A stretch of 64,000 bases of DNA from a bacterium (GCA_024742475.1 JANSYI010000002.1:1-64000), one strand, 5' to 3'; counted from the first letter of the stretch, positions 27,962 through 38,400 are shown. Notes: generated by a model not told the origin, from the sequence alone. Numbers and translations are program-made.

Positions 27962-29364
27962 GCGTGACGCTGGCCCGAGCGTTGCTCGCGTTCTTGGTCC
28001 AGGGTGCCCTGCTCGGCCTCGTCGTGCTCGGGGCGCGGCCGTGGCTGCGACGGCTGGAGGCGTCGGCTCGTTTCGCGGTGCTCTTCGCCGCGCTCCTGAG
28101 CGCTCCCGTCCTCGTCGTCCTCAGCCTGCTTCGAGCGCCCGGAGGCGTGGGCATCCCTGGTCCACCGCCGCGCTGGGCCGACCTGGTGGCCCACGGGTGG
28201 CTGCTGGGCGTGTGCCTGTCGGGTCTTCGCACCACGCTCGGGCTACGCGGGCTGCATCGCCTGCGGGCGACGGGGCTGCCCCTGCGATCGCTTCACGGCC
28301 GAATCGCCGCGCTCTCGGCTCGCCTGGGCCTGGGCCGCGTCGTCAGCATCGTCGAGTCGCCCGCCGTCGCGAGCCCGATGGTCATCGGATGGTGGCGTCC
28401 GATGATCGTGCTCCCGCTGGGTCTCGCCACCGGCATGCCCGCCGACTGGCTCGACACCATCCTCGCCCACGAGCTCGCCCACGTGCGCCGCCACGACCTC
28501 GCGCTGCGCCTGCTCCAGCGCGCTGTCGAGAACCTGCTCTTCTTCCACCCCGTGGTGTGGTGGCTGTCGGCGCAGATCGACCACGCGCGCGAAGAAGCGT
28601 GCGACGACCTCGTCGTCGACCGATTGAACGCCCCTCTCCTCTACGCCCGAGCGATCACCGAGCTCGAGGCCATGCGAACCGCACCCGCCGCGTTGGCCGC
28701 GGGCGCCACCGAAGGACACCTCATGACCCGCATCCGACACATCGTGCAGCGCTCCCAGTCCCCTCGCCCCAGCCACCGATGGTGGCAAGCCCTCGTCCTC
28801 GCGACGACGATGAGCGTCACCGGCTACGCCCTCGCCCACGCGGCGGAGTCGGCGGCCGAGACGGCCGCATCCGTCGACATCGCTTGGATGCCAGAATCCG
28901 TCGTCGACTTCGAGCCGGAGATCATCGCCGCCGCGGAGCGACACGGCGTCGACCCCGACCTCCTGGCCATCGTCGTGCTGGTCGAGTCACGCGGCAACCC
29001 CACCGCGAAGAGCCCTCGGGGCGCACGCGGCCTCATGCAGCTCATGCCCGAGACCAGCGACCAGATCGCGCGCGCTCGGGGGCTCGAAGGCCACGATCAC
29101 GACCGCCTCGACGACCCCACCTACAACCTCGACCTGGGCGCATGGTACCTCGCCCGGCAGCTCGACCGATTCTCCGACGACGTCGACTCCGAAGAGGACG
29201 CGGTGCTGTGGGCCGCGGCGGCCTACAACGGAGGGCCGACGTCCGCCACCAAGGCGTTCGAGGGCAAGAGCGAGCTGAGCGAAGAGACCGCGCGCTACCA
29301 AGAGGTCGTCGGCACGATGTGGAGTGAGCGACACGCCGAGCGCTCATCGCTGCTGAAGCGGTGA
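27958..29364 (+). CDS. BlaR1-type M56 metallopeptidase fused to a lytic transglycosylase (SLT) domain
   Basis: The 468-residue protein has hydrophobic segments at about 5-27, 35-58, 75-95 and 275-293. The M56 zinc site HELAH is at 171-175 and EEACDD at 212-217, the layout of BlaR1/MecR1. After the last helix the chain should be periplasmic. It carries a family-1 SLT domain (about 315-455) with catalytic Glu343 (VESRGNP), GLMQLMPE (358-365) and AYNGG (422-426). BlaR1 has a penicillin-binding sensor at this place. A protein that cuts or binds glycan strands outside and proteolyses a repressor inside would sense peptidoglycan directly; that function is inference. Overlap with the repressor gene (ATGA) supports a two-gene signalling unit. 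Confidence 0.88.
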   Translation: MSVTLARALLAFLVQGALLGLVVLGARPWLRRLEASARFAVLFAALLSAPVLVVLSLLRAPGGVGIPGPPPRWADLVAHGWLLGVCLSGLRTTLGLRGLHRLRATGLPLRSLHGRIAALSARLGLGRVVSIVESPAVASPMVIGWWRPMIVLPLGLATGMPADWLDTILAHELAHVRRHDLALRLLQRAVENLLFFHPVVWWLSAQIDHAREEACDDLVVDRLNAPLLYARAITELEAMRTAPAALAAGATEGHLMTRIRHIVQRSQSPRPSHRWWQALVLATTMSVTGYALAHAAESAAETAASVDIAWMPESVVDFEPEIIAAAERHGVDPDLLAIVVLVESRGNPTAKSPRGARGLMQLMPETSDQIARARGLEGHDHDRLDDPTYNLDLGAWYLARQLDRFSDDVDSEEDAVLWAAAAYNGGPTSATKAFEGKSELSEETARYQEVVGTMWSERHAERSSLLKR

Positions 29365-29366
29365 GT

Positions 29367-30359
29367 TCACGCTGGAGTTCGCCTCGCGAGCCCGAAGCGC
29401 CGCTGGTAGTCGCGCGGTGACATGCCCACGGCCTGCTTGAACGCGCGGTAGAACGCGCTGGAATCGGCGTAGCCCACCGCACGTGCAACGGCGTCGACTG
29501 CCTCCTCGGGACGCTCGAGCCGCTGCCGGGCGCGATCGATGCGGTGGCGGGTCCGGTAGGCGCGTGGCGTGCAGTCGAGCGCGCGCTTGAACCGGCGGCT
29601 CAGCGTCCGCACGGTGACGCCCACGCGCTTGGCGACTTCGGCGACGCTCGGACCGTCGGCGAGGTCCTCGATGAGCAGCGCCGCGGCTCTCTGCACCACC
29701 TCATCCTGGCTCCGAGCGAAGCCCGAGATCGCATAGGCGGCCTGCGAATGCCGGCCACGGTCGAGCACGAGCACCTTTGCGCACCCCCGCGCGAGCTCGG
29801 ACCCGCCAAAACGGTCGACGAGGTGAAGCGCGAGGTCGAGGTGGGCCATCGCGGCCCCGGCGGTCACCACGTTGTCCGCCTGGACCAGCAGCGCGCTGGT
29901 GTCGAGATGCACCTGCGGATAGCGCTGGGCGAACGCCTCCTCCAACCACCACGTCGTCGTTGCGGGGCGCGCATCGAGCAGCCCAGCCTCCGCGACGAGG
30001 AAGGTGCCAGCGCAGTTGCCAGCGACGAGCGCTCCGCCTTCGCACTGCCTGCGTAGCCACCCTGCGACGCGCCGATGCGCATCCACGGCGCTGAGCACCC
30101 GCGCGACGACGTCGCCTCCGGGTGTGACGCCAAAGCCCGGCACGAGCACGACGTGCTGCTGAGCGCGTGGGAGGCCACGCTCGACGCCCAGGGGCAGCCC
30201 GTATGACGTCGCGATGGGCCGCTTGCCGGGAGCCCGCACCGAGACGGAGAACAGCGCCTCCTTGGCGAGCGCGTTGGCCGTCCCCAGGACGTCCATGGGA
30301 CCGCAGACCGCAGACCCGAGGACGGTGGGGAGCGCGACGATGCAGACACGGATCGACAC
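29367..30359 (-). CDS. GlxA/FtrA-type AraC-family transcriptional regulator
   Basis: The 330-residue protein has an N-terminal DJ-1/PfpI-like domain (residues about 5-190, with VLVPGFG and the elbow VAGNCAGTFLVAEAG) and a C-terminal AraC-type double helix-turn-helix (about 225-325, with VAKRVGVTVRTLSRRFKR and AVGYADSSAFYRAFKQAVG). Such regulators respond to small metabolites or reactive species. The start is the GTG at 30359. The gene is divergent from the MAPEG gene, whose upstream region contains a dyad at 30383-30396 that could be its site. Its stop is 3 nt from that of the convergent M56-SLT gene. Confidence 0.9.
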   Translation of the reverse strand: MSIRVCIVALPTVLGSAVCGPMDVLGTANALAKEALFSVSVRAPGKRPIATSYGLPLGVERGLPRAQQHVVLVPGFGVTPGGDVVARVLSAVDAHRRVAGWLRRQCEGGALVAGNCAGTFLVAEAGLLDARPATTTWWLEEAFAQRYPQVHLDTSALLVQADNVVTAGAAMAHLDLALHLVDRFGGSELARGCAKVLVLDRGRHSQAAYAISGFARSQDEVVQRAAALLIEDLADGPSVAEVAKRVGVTVRTLSRRFKRALDCTPRAYRTRHRIDRARQRLERPEEAVDAVARAVGYADSSAFYRAFKQAVGMSPRDYQRRFGLARRTPA

Positions 30360-30382
30360 AGCGTCCGATATTGCACGATTTA

Positions 30383-30396
30383 TGTCATATACGACA
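30383..30396. promoter_or_regulatory. Dyad TGTC-N6-GACA between divergent regulator and MAPEG genes
   Basis: The 14-mer tgtcatatacgaca is nearly symmetric (12 of 14 positions). It lies 24 bp before the GlxA-type regulator start and 37 bp before the MAPEG start. It is a reasonable candidate operator for the regulator but is short enough to be chance. Confidence 0.35.
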
Positions 30397-30432
30397 GTGG
30401 TCCAACGCGGCGCTGGCCCCTACATTTCGACC

Positions 30433-30840
30433 ATGTCGTTGTTGGCACTCTTGATCTACGCAGGGTGGACGATCGCCCTCTTGCTCGGCATCGCCGCCCT
30501 TCGCGTCAGTATCTCGCTCACGGGGCAACGCGCCGCCAACGGATTCGCGCCAGCCGGGGACGATGTCTCGCCCTTCTCGGGCCGGCTCTGTCGCGCCCAC
30601 GCCAACTGCTACGAGAACCTGCCGGTCGTCGCCGCGCTAATCTTGGTGGCGGTCTGCACCGACAACGGTGACGTGACCGACCCGGCCGCGCTCGTCCTCG
30701 TCGGCGCGCGGGTCGGACAGTCGCTCGTACATCTACGCTCGACGAGCAACCGAGCGGTCTCGGTGCGCTTCGCGTTGTTCGCCGTGCAGCTGGGGATCGC
30801 CGGCTACTGGGTGCTCGCTTTGGGCCTACGGCTGCTCTGA
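30433..30840 (+). CDS. MAPEG-family membrane protein
   Basis: The 135-residue protein has four hydrophobic helices and the MAPEG-like conserved segment RAHANCYENLPVVAALIL (about residues 52-69). Family members conjugate glutathione to, or isomerise, lipophilic substrates at the membrane; bacterial members are mostly uncharacterised. TACATT ends 6 nt before the ATG. It is divergent from a GlxA-type regulator that might control it. The last 37 nt overlap the convergent MopE-like gene. Confidence 0.85.
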   Translation: MSLLALLIYAGWTIALLLGIAALRVSISLTGQRAANGFAPAGDDVSPFSGRLCRAHANCYENLPVVAALILVAVCTDNGDVTDPAALVLVGARVGQSLVHLRSTSNRAVSVRFALFAVQLGIAGYWVLALGLRLL

Positions 30841-32126
30841 GCCCGCCTTCGATCCCGAAGCGCAATCAAGCCGAACACGCCGAGCAGCATGAACCCCTGC
30901 TCGCCGCCGACCCGGCAGCCCCCATCACCGCTGGCCGAGGCTCCCGCATCGGTGTCCGTCATGCCACCCGAGCTCGAGCTCGTCCGGCCGCCGTGCTCGC
31001 CTCCCGAGTCGCCCGATTCTCCCGAACCGCCCTCGGGGGGTTCGTCGGGCACGCGGCACTCGCCGGCGATGCACGACAGCCCAGCGTCACACGGCGCGTC
31101 CTCGTCGACGAGACCGTCGCAGTCGTCGTCGAGCAGGTTGCACACCTCGTCGATCGGCTGGCCGGGGATGCAGGCCGAGACGTCGCACGTGCTCGACTCG
31201 CGGCGGCACCAGCCTTCGCCGCAGGTGGGTCGCACGCGCTCGTCGACGCGACCGTCGCAGTTGTCGTCGAGCAGGTTGCACACCTCCTCCACACCCGGGT
31301 TACGCGTCTCGTCGTTTTCGGCGCAGTCGCCCGGCTCGGCCGCCCACCCGTCGGTGGGCACGCAGCCGACGAACGTCTCGCCCGACTCGCGCTCGGCGGG
31401 GCTGTAGTAGCCATCACCGTCGGCGTCGGGGTACTGCTCGAGTGGAATCGCGTCGTCGTCGACCTCTCCGTTGCAGTCGTCGTCGCGCAGGTTGCAGAAC
31501 TCGGTCGCCCCCGGATAGGTGGTGTCGCGGTTGTCGTCGCAGTCGTCGCCGAAGGGCGCGTAGCCCTCGGGCGCGTCGCCGGCACAGAACAGCCGAGGCA
31601 GCGTGGCGCGTCCGTGTCCGTCGCCGTCGAAGTCGCGAAAGAACTCCTGCGCCTCGCAGCCGTACACCACGTCGAGATAGTGCTCGGCGCCACCGTCCCC
31701 GCTCGAGTTTCCGTTGCCGTTGGCGACGACCGAGGTGACGCCAAAGCGCGTCGCCCCTGCCGCCCCTGGCACGTCCCACTCGAACGTGAACGTGGCCTGT
31801 CCGCCGCTGATCGTGCGCGGCGAGGTGTGCGTGAGCCCGGCACCGACCGACGCCATGCCTTGGCCTGGGATCGGTGAGATCGAGCCCCCCTCGACGCCGA
31901 CGAAGACGCCCGCCACGTTGCCCGAGCCTTGGATCGAGACGGAGACGGAGACCGTGTCGCCCGGCTGCACGTTGCCGGGCATGGTCGACAGCGACGCACC
32001 GTGCTCGCCGTTGCCGTGGCATCCACTGCACGAGCCCCCTTGTGCACCGCCGGAGTGCGCCGCCGCCAAGCGAGGCGCGCCCCACACCAAGGCTGCGAGA
32101 CAGGCCGCAGCAGCTCCCCTCCACAT
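30804..32126 (-). CDS. MopE-like Cys/Asp-repeat surface protein with CxxCH site and MYXO-CTERM tail
   Basis: The 440-residue protein has a signal peptide (MWRGAAAACLAALVWG), a CSGCH heme-type motif just after it, and a beta-sandwich domain (about 45-165). Four MopE-type modules follow, with repeated FGDDCDD and CNLxDDxCDGxVD motifs that likely bind metal. A Ser/Gly-rich linker leads to a MYXO-CTERM-like tail: GGCRVGGEQ, hydrophobic helix, Arg cluster (RDRRR). It is probably displayed at the cell surface. The MopE repeat is known from copper-binding proteins and is common in myxobacteria. The gene overlaps the convergent MAPEG gene by 37 nt. Confidence 0.82.
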   Translation of the reverse strand: MWRGAAAACLAALVWGAPRLAAAHSGGAQGGSCSGCHGNGEHGASLSTMPGNVQPGDTVSVSVSIQGSGNVAGVFVGVEGGSISPIPGQGMASVGAGLTHTSPRTISGGQATFTFEWDVPGAAGATRFGVTSVVANGNGNSSGDGGAEHYLDVVYGCEAQEFFRDFDGDGHGRATLPRLFCAGDAPEGYAPFGDDCDDNRDTTYPGATEFCNLRDDDCNGEVDDDAIPLEQYPDADGDGYYSPAERESGETFVGCVPTDGWAAEPGDCAENDETRNPGVEEVCNLLDDNCDGRVDERVRPTCGEGWCRRESSTCDVSACIPGQPIDEVCNLLDDDCDGLVDEDAPCDAGLSCIAGECRVPDEPPEGGSGESGDSGGEHGGRTSSSSGGMTDTDAGASASGDGGCRVGGEQGFMLLGVFGLIALRDRRRAQSSRRPKASTQ

Positions 32127-32193
32127 GTCGACATTGGACCACGAACCGGCTGCGATTTCAGCGGGCGCGATCACCACTGCTACGGTGCCGGAC

Positions 32194-33405
32194 ATGCGTA
32201 GAGTGATTCCCCTCGTGCTGCTGACCGCCTGCGGAGGCCCGAGCGCCAATGATGACGCGGGTGAGAGCTCGAGCACCACGCCCAGTAGCTCGGGGGCGGC
32301 GGACTCGAGCGGGCCTGCGTCCTCCTCGACGGGCGCGGCGGACGGGACGACGTCCCCGGCCACGGGCAGCACTGGGACGACCGGTGCGGACACGCCGATC
32401 TACGAGGCCCGCGGGCCCTATGGCGTGGGCCTACGCACCTCGGCGGTCACCGTCGGGGAGCGCGATCTCCAGGTGACGTTCTGGTACCCGAGCGATGACG
32501 CCGAGGGCACCACCGCGCTGGCCGACCTGGTCCCGGCAGAGCGCACCGAGGCGCTGGCGACCCTGTTCGACCAAGCGCCTCCGCAGTGCGCGCGCTCCGA
32601 GGCCGACGGTGCGCTGGATGCAGCGCTGGCCGAGGGCAGTTTTCCGGTGGTGATGTACTCGCACTGCTACTCGTGCCTCGGGCTGTCGTCGAGCTTCATC
32701 GCGGAGCGTGTGGCCAGCCACGGGCACATCGTGGTCGGGGTCTCTCACGCCGGCGGCACCCTGTTCGACGCGCTCGACGGCAACCCGGGCCCACTCGACG
32801 GCGAGTTCCTGCAGGTGCGTGGCGCCGACATCAGCGGGGTGCTCGACGCCGTGTCGTCCGAGGGCTTCGCGGCGGCCTCGATGGACCTCGAACGCGTCGG
32901 CATGTTCGGCCACAGCTTCGGCGCCACGACCACGGGCTACGTGTTGCAAGAGGACGACCGGTTCTCCGCGGGCGTCGCCATCGCAGCGCCGATCGAAAAC
33001 CCGCTGCTCCCCGGCGTCGCCACGGCCGAGATCGAAGAGCCCATGCTCTACCTGCTGATGGAGGAGGACAACAGCATCTCGAGCGTCGGCAACACGCTGA
33101 TGCGCAACAACGCCATGGCCATGCCCGGCGGCAGCTGGCTCGTCGAGCTCGCGGACGCAGGGCACTGGAGCCCCTCGGACCTGTGCGGGCTCATCGACGA
33201 CTTCATGCCCTGCTGCGGCGACGATATGCGCCAAAGCGACGGCACGGAATTCACCTACCTCGACGCCGGAACCGGCCGGTCGATCTCCGCCGCCTACGTC
33301 ACGGCCTTCTTCGCCGCGCAGCTTCACGCCGACGCCAGCGCGCTCGCGTATCTCGAGGGCGCCCACCCGCAGGACGTCGTCACCGTGAGCACGTTCCCGC
33401 CGTGA
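32194..33405 (+). CDS. Lipoprotein alpha/beta hydrolase (PAF-acetylhydrolase-like)
   Basis: The 403-residue product has lipobox LLTAC close to the N-terminus and a Ser/Thr/Gly linker of about 55 residues. The hydrolase domain begins with LQVTFWYPSDD. It has a nucleophile elbow GHSFGA, an oxyanion segment (VVMYSHCYSCLG) and a late His in DAGHWSP. The arrangement resembles PAF-acetylhydrolase/dienelactone-hydrolase-like esterases. TACGGT lies 7 nt before the ATG. The stop overlaps a possible GTG start of the following gene (GTGA). Confidence 0.82.
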   Translation: MRRVIPLVLLTACGGPSANDDAGESSSTTPSSSGAADSSGPASSSTGAADGTTSPATGSTGTTGADTPIYEARGPYGVGLRTSAVTVGERDLQVTFWYPSDDAEGTTALADLVPAERTEALATLFDQAPPQCARSEADGALDAALAEGSFPVVMYSHCYSCLGLSSSFIAERVASHGHIVVGVSHAGGTLFDALDGNPGPLDGEFLQVRGADISGVLDAVSSEGFAAASMDLERVGMFGHSFGATTTGYVLQEDDRFSAGVAIAAPIENPLLPGVATAEIEEPMLYLLMEEDNSISSVGNTLMRNNAMAMPGGSWLVELADAGHWSPSDLCGLIDDFMPCCGDDMRQSDGTEFTYLDAGTGRSISAAYVTAFFAAQLHADASALAYLEGAHPQDVVTVSTFPP

Positions 33406-33443
33406 CCGTAACGCCGGACGGCGTCGTGGCGTTGTGTCGTGCC

Positions 33444-34397
33444 ATGGCCAAGCCGCACATGTGCCCCCCCGCCCTCCTCGAGAAGGACCTCAGCGGGCAG
33501 ACCTTCGTCGTCACCGGAGCCAACTCCGGGATCGGGTTCATCACGGCTCGCCAGCTCGCCAGCCAGGGCGCCACCGTCGTCATGGGCTGTCGTCGCCCCG
33601 AAGACGGCGAAGCCCGTGCGCAGGAGATTCGCGATGGCCACACAGGGGCGACGCTCGAGGTCGTCGCGCTCGACCTGGGAGACCTGGCCTCGGTCCGAGC
33701 GTGCGCCGAGTCGGTGCTGAAGTCGCATGACGCCTTGACCGGCCTCATCAACAACGCTGGCGTCATGAATACACCCGAAGGCAAGACCTCCGACGGGTTC
33801 GAGACGCAGATCGGCGTGAACCATCTGGGGCACGTGTTGCTCACCGAGCTGCTGCTGCCGGCCCTGAAGAAGGGTCACCCGGCAAGGGTGGTCAACGTGT
33901 CGAGCTGCTTTCACGACCAGGCGATGGGCCGCGACGGCGTCATCGATCTCGACGACCTGTTCTTCGAGACGCGAGACTACGATGGCTGGGCGGCCTACGC
34001 CCAATCCAAGCTCGCCAACCTCCTGCACGCCAAGGCGCTGGCCAAGTCGCTCGAAGGCACCGGAGTCACCGCGGTGAGCGTGCATCCAGGCTGGGTCCGC
34101 ACCAACCTCGCGCGCCACAGCATGCCGCTGTGGGTGCAGAACTACATCATGCGGCCGATCCTGGGGCTCATGGGCATGGTCGAGCCGTGGGTGGGCGCCC
34201 AGACATCCTTGTACGCAGCCCTGGCCGATGACGTCCCCGAGCATGCCGGCGCCTACTACAGCCAGCTGGGCGTCTACCGGGACAAGTCCTGCAACCGCGG
34301 GGGCTGGCCGATGAAGAGCCCGAACCCCGCCGCACACGACGAGGCCACCGCTGACGCGCTCTACGACAAGAGTCGGGCGCTCGTGGGCCTGGCGTAG
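33444..34397 (+). CDS. Short-chain dehydrogenase/reductase, retinol-dehydrogenase-like
   Basis: The 317-residue protein has the NAD(P) motif TGANSGIG, NNAGVMN, the catalytic Ser in VNVSS and the YAQSK active site (Tyr and Lys). A long C-terminal tail follows, as in the retinol dehydrogenase/WWOX-like subgroup. It reduces or oxidises an alcohol or ketone, substrate unknown. The start is uncertain: a GTG at 33402 overlaps the upstream stop as GTGA and would give 331 residues; the ATG at 33444 was kept because the extra residues are not part of the fold. Confidence 0.85.
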   Translation: MAKPHMCPPALLEKDLSGQTFVVTGANSGIGFITARQLASQGATVVMGCRRPEDGEARAQEIRDGHTGATLEVVALDLGDLASVRACAESVLKSHDALTGLINNAGVMNTPEGKTSDGFETQIGVNHLGHVLLTELLLPALKKGHPARVVNVSSCFHDQAMGRDGVIDLDDLFFETRDYDGWAAYAQSKLANLLHAKALAKSLEGTGVTAVSVHPGWVRTNLARHSMPLWVQNYIMRPILGLMGMVEPWVGAQTSLYAALADDVPEHAGAYYSQLGVYRDKSCNRGGWPMKSPNPAAHDEATADALYDKSRALVGLA

Positions 34398-34400
34398 CCG

Positions 34401-35411
34401 CTACCCATGCTCGAGCGCGTGCTGGATGACGACGACGTCGTCGCCTGGCGTGGCCACGACGCGCGGCGTCTCGGACTTGCGGTAGACCACGCCGCGGTGG
34501 GTCTTGCCCTCGCACGAGGCCGCGGTCTTCGTGTACGTCACGCCGCGTGTGCCTCCGGGTGGGCACAGCAGGTTGCCCACATCCTCGAGCACCCCGCTCG
34601 GCCTCGCCGCGCCCGACTTCAGCGCCGCGAGGCGGGCCTCGAGGTCGACCAACGGCGTCTGTGAGACGAGGACGTGCACGCTCTCGGTGCCCGGCGCCGT
34701 GTCGAGTACGAACAAGCCATCGGGGGGAATGGCGATCTCCGAGCCCGCCGCGGCCGGATTCTTCATGCCCATGCGCGCGTCGGGGTAGAGCACGCTCGCC
34801 TCGCCCTGGCTCGACAGCAGCAGCACATAGACATGCGCCGCGACGGAAGGTCGAACGATGACCCGAAATCCGTCGCCCGCGACGAGCCGGTCGCCGCTGC
34901 GATGTACGAGCGCCTGTGTCGTCCCTGCCTTCACCGCCTCGACGCGGTAGTCGACGCTGATGCGCGTCGAGGCCAGATCCGGCCGCGCGTTGGCCCAGAC
35001 GGCGTCACCGGCCTGCGCCGATGCGCCCTCGAGTCGGCCGACCAGCTGCACGTGGTCCGCGAGCCGGCGGCGAATGTCGTGCGAGGCCGACTGGTAGCCC
35101 GCCGGATCCATCACGCAGGCGTTGTAGTCCTTGCACAGCGACTCGAGCTGCAGCGCCAGCTGGTAGGTCGAGTCGGTGACCTGCCCGACGGCGCCCTCTT
35201 CGTAGCGCGCCCCGAGACCGAGCCCGATCTTGCCCAGGGAGGCGTTCGCGTCGACCACCTTGCCCTTGAGTCCGACGTCTTGACTGCAGTCGATCTGCGG
35301 TCGGAGCGTGCCGTCGGGACACGTCACGTCGTTCGACGGGGCATCGGGGTCGGTCGGCTTGCACGCGCCGAGGGCCAGCGGGAGGACGAGGAGAGCACAC
35401 AGTCGGGTCAT
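34401..35411 (-). CDS. DUF4384 lipoprotein, partner of the CHAT protein
   Basis: The 336-residue product has lipobox LGAC. Its central part (about 160-260) matches DUF4384, a domain typical of lipoproteins encoded with caspase-like or kinase systems: GDGFRVIVRPSVAAHVYVLL, SVLYPDARMG, and EIAIPPDGLFVLDTA. Its ATG overlaps the stop of the CHAT gene by 4 nt (ATGA), so the two are made in fixed proportion. It probably sits in the periplasm or outer membrane next to the CHAT protein; role unknown. Confidence 0.82.
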   Translation of the reverse strand: MTRLCALLVLPLALGACKPTDPDAPSNDVTCPDGTLRPQIDCSQDVGLKGKVVDANASLGKIGLGLGARYEEGAVGQVTDSTYQLALQLESLCKDYNACVMDPAGYQSASHDIRRRLADHVQLVGRLEGASAQAGDAVWANARPDLASTRISVDYRVEAVKAGTTQALVHRSGDRLVAGDGFRVIVRPSVAAHVYVLLLSSQGEASVLYPDARMGMKNPAAAGSEIAIPPDGLFVLDTAPGTESVHVLVSQTPLVDLEARLAALKSGAARPSGVLEDVGNLLCPPGGTRGVTYTKTAASCEGKTHRGVVYRKSETPRVVATPGDDVVVIQHALEHG

Positions 35412-38400
35412 GGTGTCGCGCCGATGTCGATCCCGACCTGCCAACGCAGGGCTCGGGGAAAGGCGGTGTCGTAGGGCAGCCGGTCACCGTCGGACCGCAG
35501 CCGGTAGTAGGGCTTGCTGATGCCGCCGCGCAGGCCGACGAGCACCTTGCCCCTGGGGTTGATGTAGAGCACGACGTCGGTGCCGAACGTGGCACCAAAG
35601 CCGCCGAGCAGCGCGTCGTCGCGTCCGAGCTCGCCCGGCGGTGAGTCGCGGTTGCGTCCCCACGCGAGCCCGAGCGCGCCGTAGGGGACGAGCGCAGGCC
35701 GAACCTTCCACGCGTACGGGAACGGAAACACGTCCACGCCAAACACGAACTCGAGGTGGTTGACGTTGACCTTCGTTCGCCTCGGGCTGCTCGGCACTCG
35801 CCACAGCTGCCGGCTGTAGTCGAGCCCGAGCTGAATGTGCGGCCGCGTGAAGCCTCGCACCCGGAGATCCCAGCCGCGGCGATGGTCGGCGGCGGCGCCC
35901 TCGAGGCGAGGGGTCCCGACGACGCCGAGGTAGCTTCCACCTACGGTCAGCAGCGCGCCATCGAAGCTATCGGCCCAGTACTCACGCAGCGCCCCGCTCG
36001 GCCGCTCGCGGCGCCCCGGCTGCTTCGCCTCGGGCAGCTCGAGCTCGAGTGCACCTGCGTCCCCACTGGGGATGAACGCCGCCCAGTAGTACGGATGTGC
36101 CGTCGCCTTCTTGCGCAGCATCTTGCGCTGCACCTTGCGCAACGCCTCCGAGCGGCCGAGTCCGCGGTCGACCTTCTCGTAGTAGTCGGTCATCAGGTCG
36201 CGCGTCGCTTCGTCGTCGACCTGCCAAAGCGACATGAGCTGGCTGCGGCTCCCGGCGATCACCAGGGCCCGACGCAGCCCATACACCCCGTCCCCGTTGC
36301 GGACCTCTCCGACGCCGGTCTCGCAGGCCGAGAGCACCACCAACTCGGTCCCGTGAAGGTCGGTCGAGGCGAGCTCGAGCGCGGTCAAGATCCCGTCCTG
36401 CCCGTCGGGACCCGAGCGGAGGTTCGCCCCCGCGAGCGCCAGGCCCGAGCGGATCAGCGGGTTCTCGGCCGTGGAGGGAGGCACGAACGCCTCCCCCTTG
36501 ACGTACGTGACCCCCCGGCCACCACGGGCGGCCTCACGTGTGTCGGCGAGGAAGAAGCCGTGCGTGGCCACGTGCAGCACCAGCGGGCCGTGAGCGCTCT
36601 TGATCACGCTCTCTGTCGCCTCGGCACCCCGTCGCACGACCGCGCCTGGCACCACTTTCGAGAGCGCGTCCAGCTCTTCGGCGGTTCCCGGCAGCGGCGG
36701 AAACACCAGGTCGGAGAGCCCAGCCGATCGCGTTCCCGCGCTGCCGCCCGACCCACCGCTCGAGAACTCGGGCGACCCGACGAGCAGCGGCGCCTCGCGA
36801 GGCCGCTCGGTCTTCGACAGCCGCAGGAGATCACGCCCACTGCTGAGGTAGGTGAACGCGTAGCGCTCCACGAGGAAGCGGCCCTTCTCATCGACCAGCG
36901 CCGCGAAGGGCAGCAAGTTCAGCATCCCATCGGGCGAGAGGTACACGGAGGTCTTGCCGGCGAGATGCGGCTCGAACTTCGCGACCAGCCACCCATGCAG
37001 CTGCGCTCCAATGCGCCTCGGATCGCTGCGCGGGTTCGCCAGCACGCGGCGGTAAGCCACGATCGCCTCATCCACGCGGGCGGCCTCCCCGAGGTCGACC
37101 ACCGCGGTCGTACCGTCGCCGTGCACGACGAACGCGGCGTAGCGCTCGGCCCCGAACGCCGTGTTCATGCTCGCGAAGTTCACGTCGAACGGCCGGTAGG
37201 TGGCGAACTCGACGAGGGCCTCGTCCGCGTCGAGCTGGGCGGCGACCTCGTGCAGCTGCACCGTGCTGCGCTCGTCGGGAGGCACGACGTCGGCCAGCTC
37301 CCCGTCGAGTCGTTCGAGCTCTGCCCGCAGTGACTTCGTCAGCGCCGCGTGCTCACCCGCGCCGAGCTGCCCGTCGGGCCCGCGCAGCGCCAAGGCCGAG
37401 AGCTGGGCCTGAACGGCGGCCAGGCGCTCGAGCTTCGCGCGCGTGCTCGCGTCCGCGCGCTCCCGCAAGAGCGCGAACTGGTCACTCACCGCGTCGAGCA
37501 GTCGGCCCTTGCGACGGAGCACCGTGGCCGCACCCAACCGCACCGCCCCAGGGTCGATCCTCGCGTCCCGTACCGCGTAGGACAGGATGCGGTCGGACCC
37601 CGACGTGTACCGCTCGAGGTACGCCCGCTTCTGCCCCTCCGTCCCCGAGCGCAGCACGGTCGACATCTGATGCTCGTGAATCTCAGCCGCGCGCGTGGCC
37701 AGACCGACGATACGCGGTGGCGCGTCCCCCCGCGCCCACAACGACTCGGCGAGGTGGTTGAGGGTCGCCGCGATGCCCGGCGAGGTCGGGGCAAGCTGGG
37801 CCTCTTGCTCGGACAACACCTGCTCGAACAACACCACGGCGGCGTCGTGATCGCCCTTGGAGCGATACAGCCTGCCCAGGGCGTGCTTGGTGCTCCACGT
37901 GGCTGGGGTGTGTTTGCCGAAGCCACGCTCGGCGATCGCGACCGCGCGCGTGAGCATCGCCTCCGCCTCTTCGAACTGCCCCGCCTCTTCGAGCGCGACG
38001 CCGAGGTCGTGCAGCGGCGCGACCAGGTGCGTCGCCCCAATGTCGGGGCGACGCTCGTGCATCGCCAGCGCCCGGCGGTAGTGCGCCAGCGCGGCCCGCT
38101 GATCGTCGCGAAGCTCGGCGACATCGCCCAGACCCCCCTCGGCGGAAGCCTGCGTCGCGAGGTCGTCCGCGCGAACGCCGAGGGCGGCCGCGCGGGTATA
38201 TCCCTCGTGCGCCTCGCTGAGCTTGCCCTGCAGCAGGGCGTTGCTCGCGAGCTCGCGCGTCCATCGACCCTGGGCCACGAGATCCCCGGCCGCACGCGAG
38301 GCCTGCAGGTTGGCCTCGAGCAGGGCGCGGGCGGAGCTGAACTCGAGCCGCTGGTGATGCAGCGACGCGAGCATGCTGCGCATCTGCGGCAGCGACTTGG

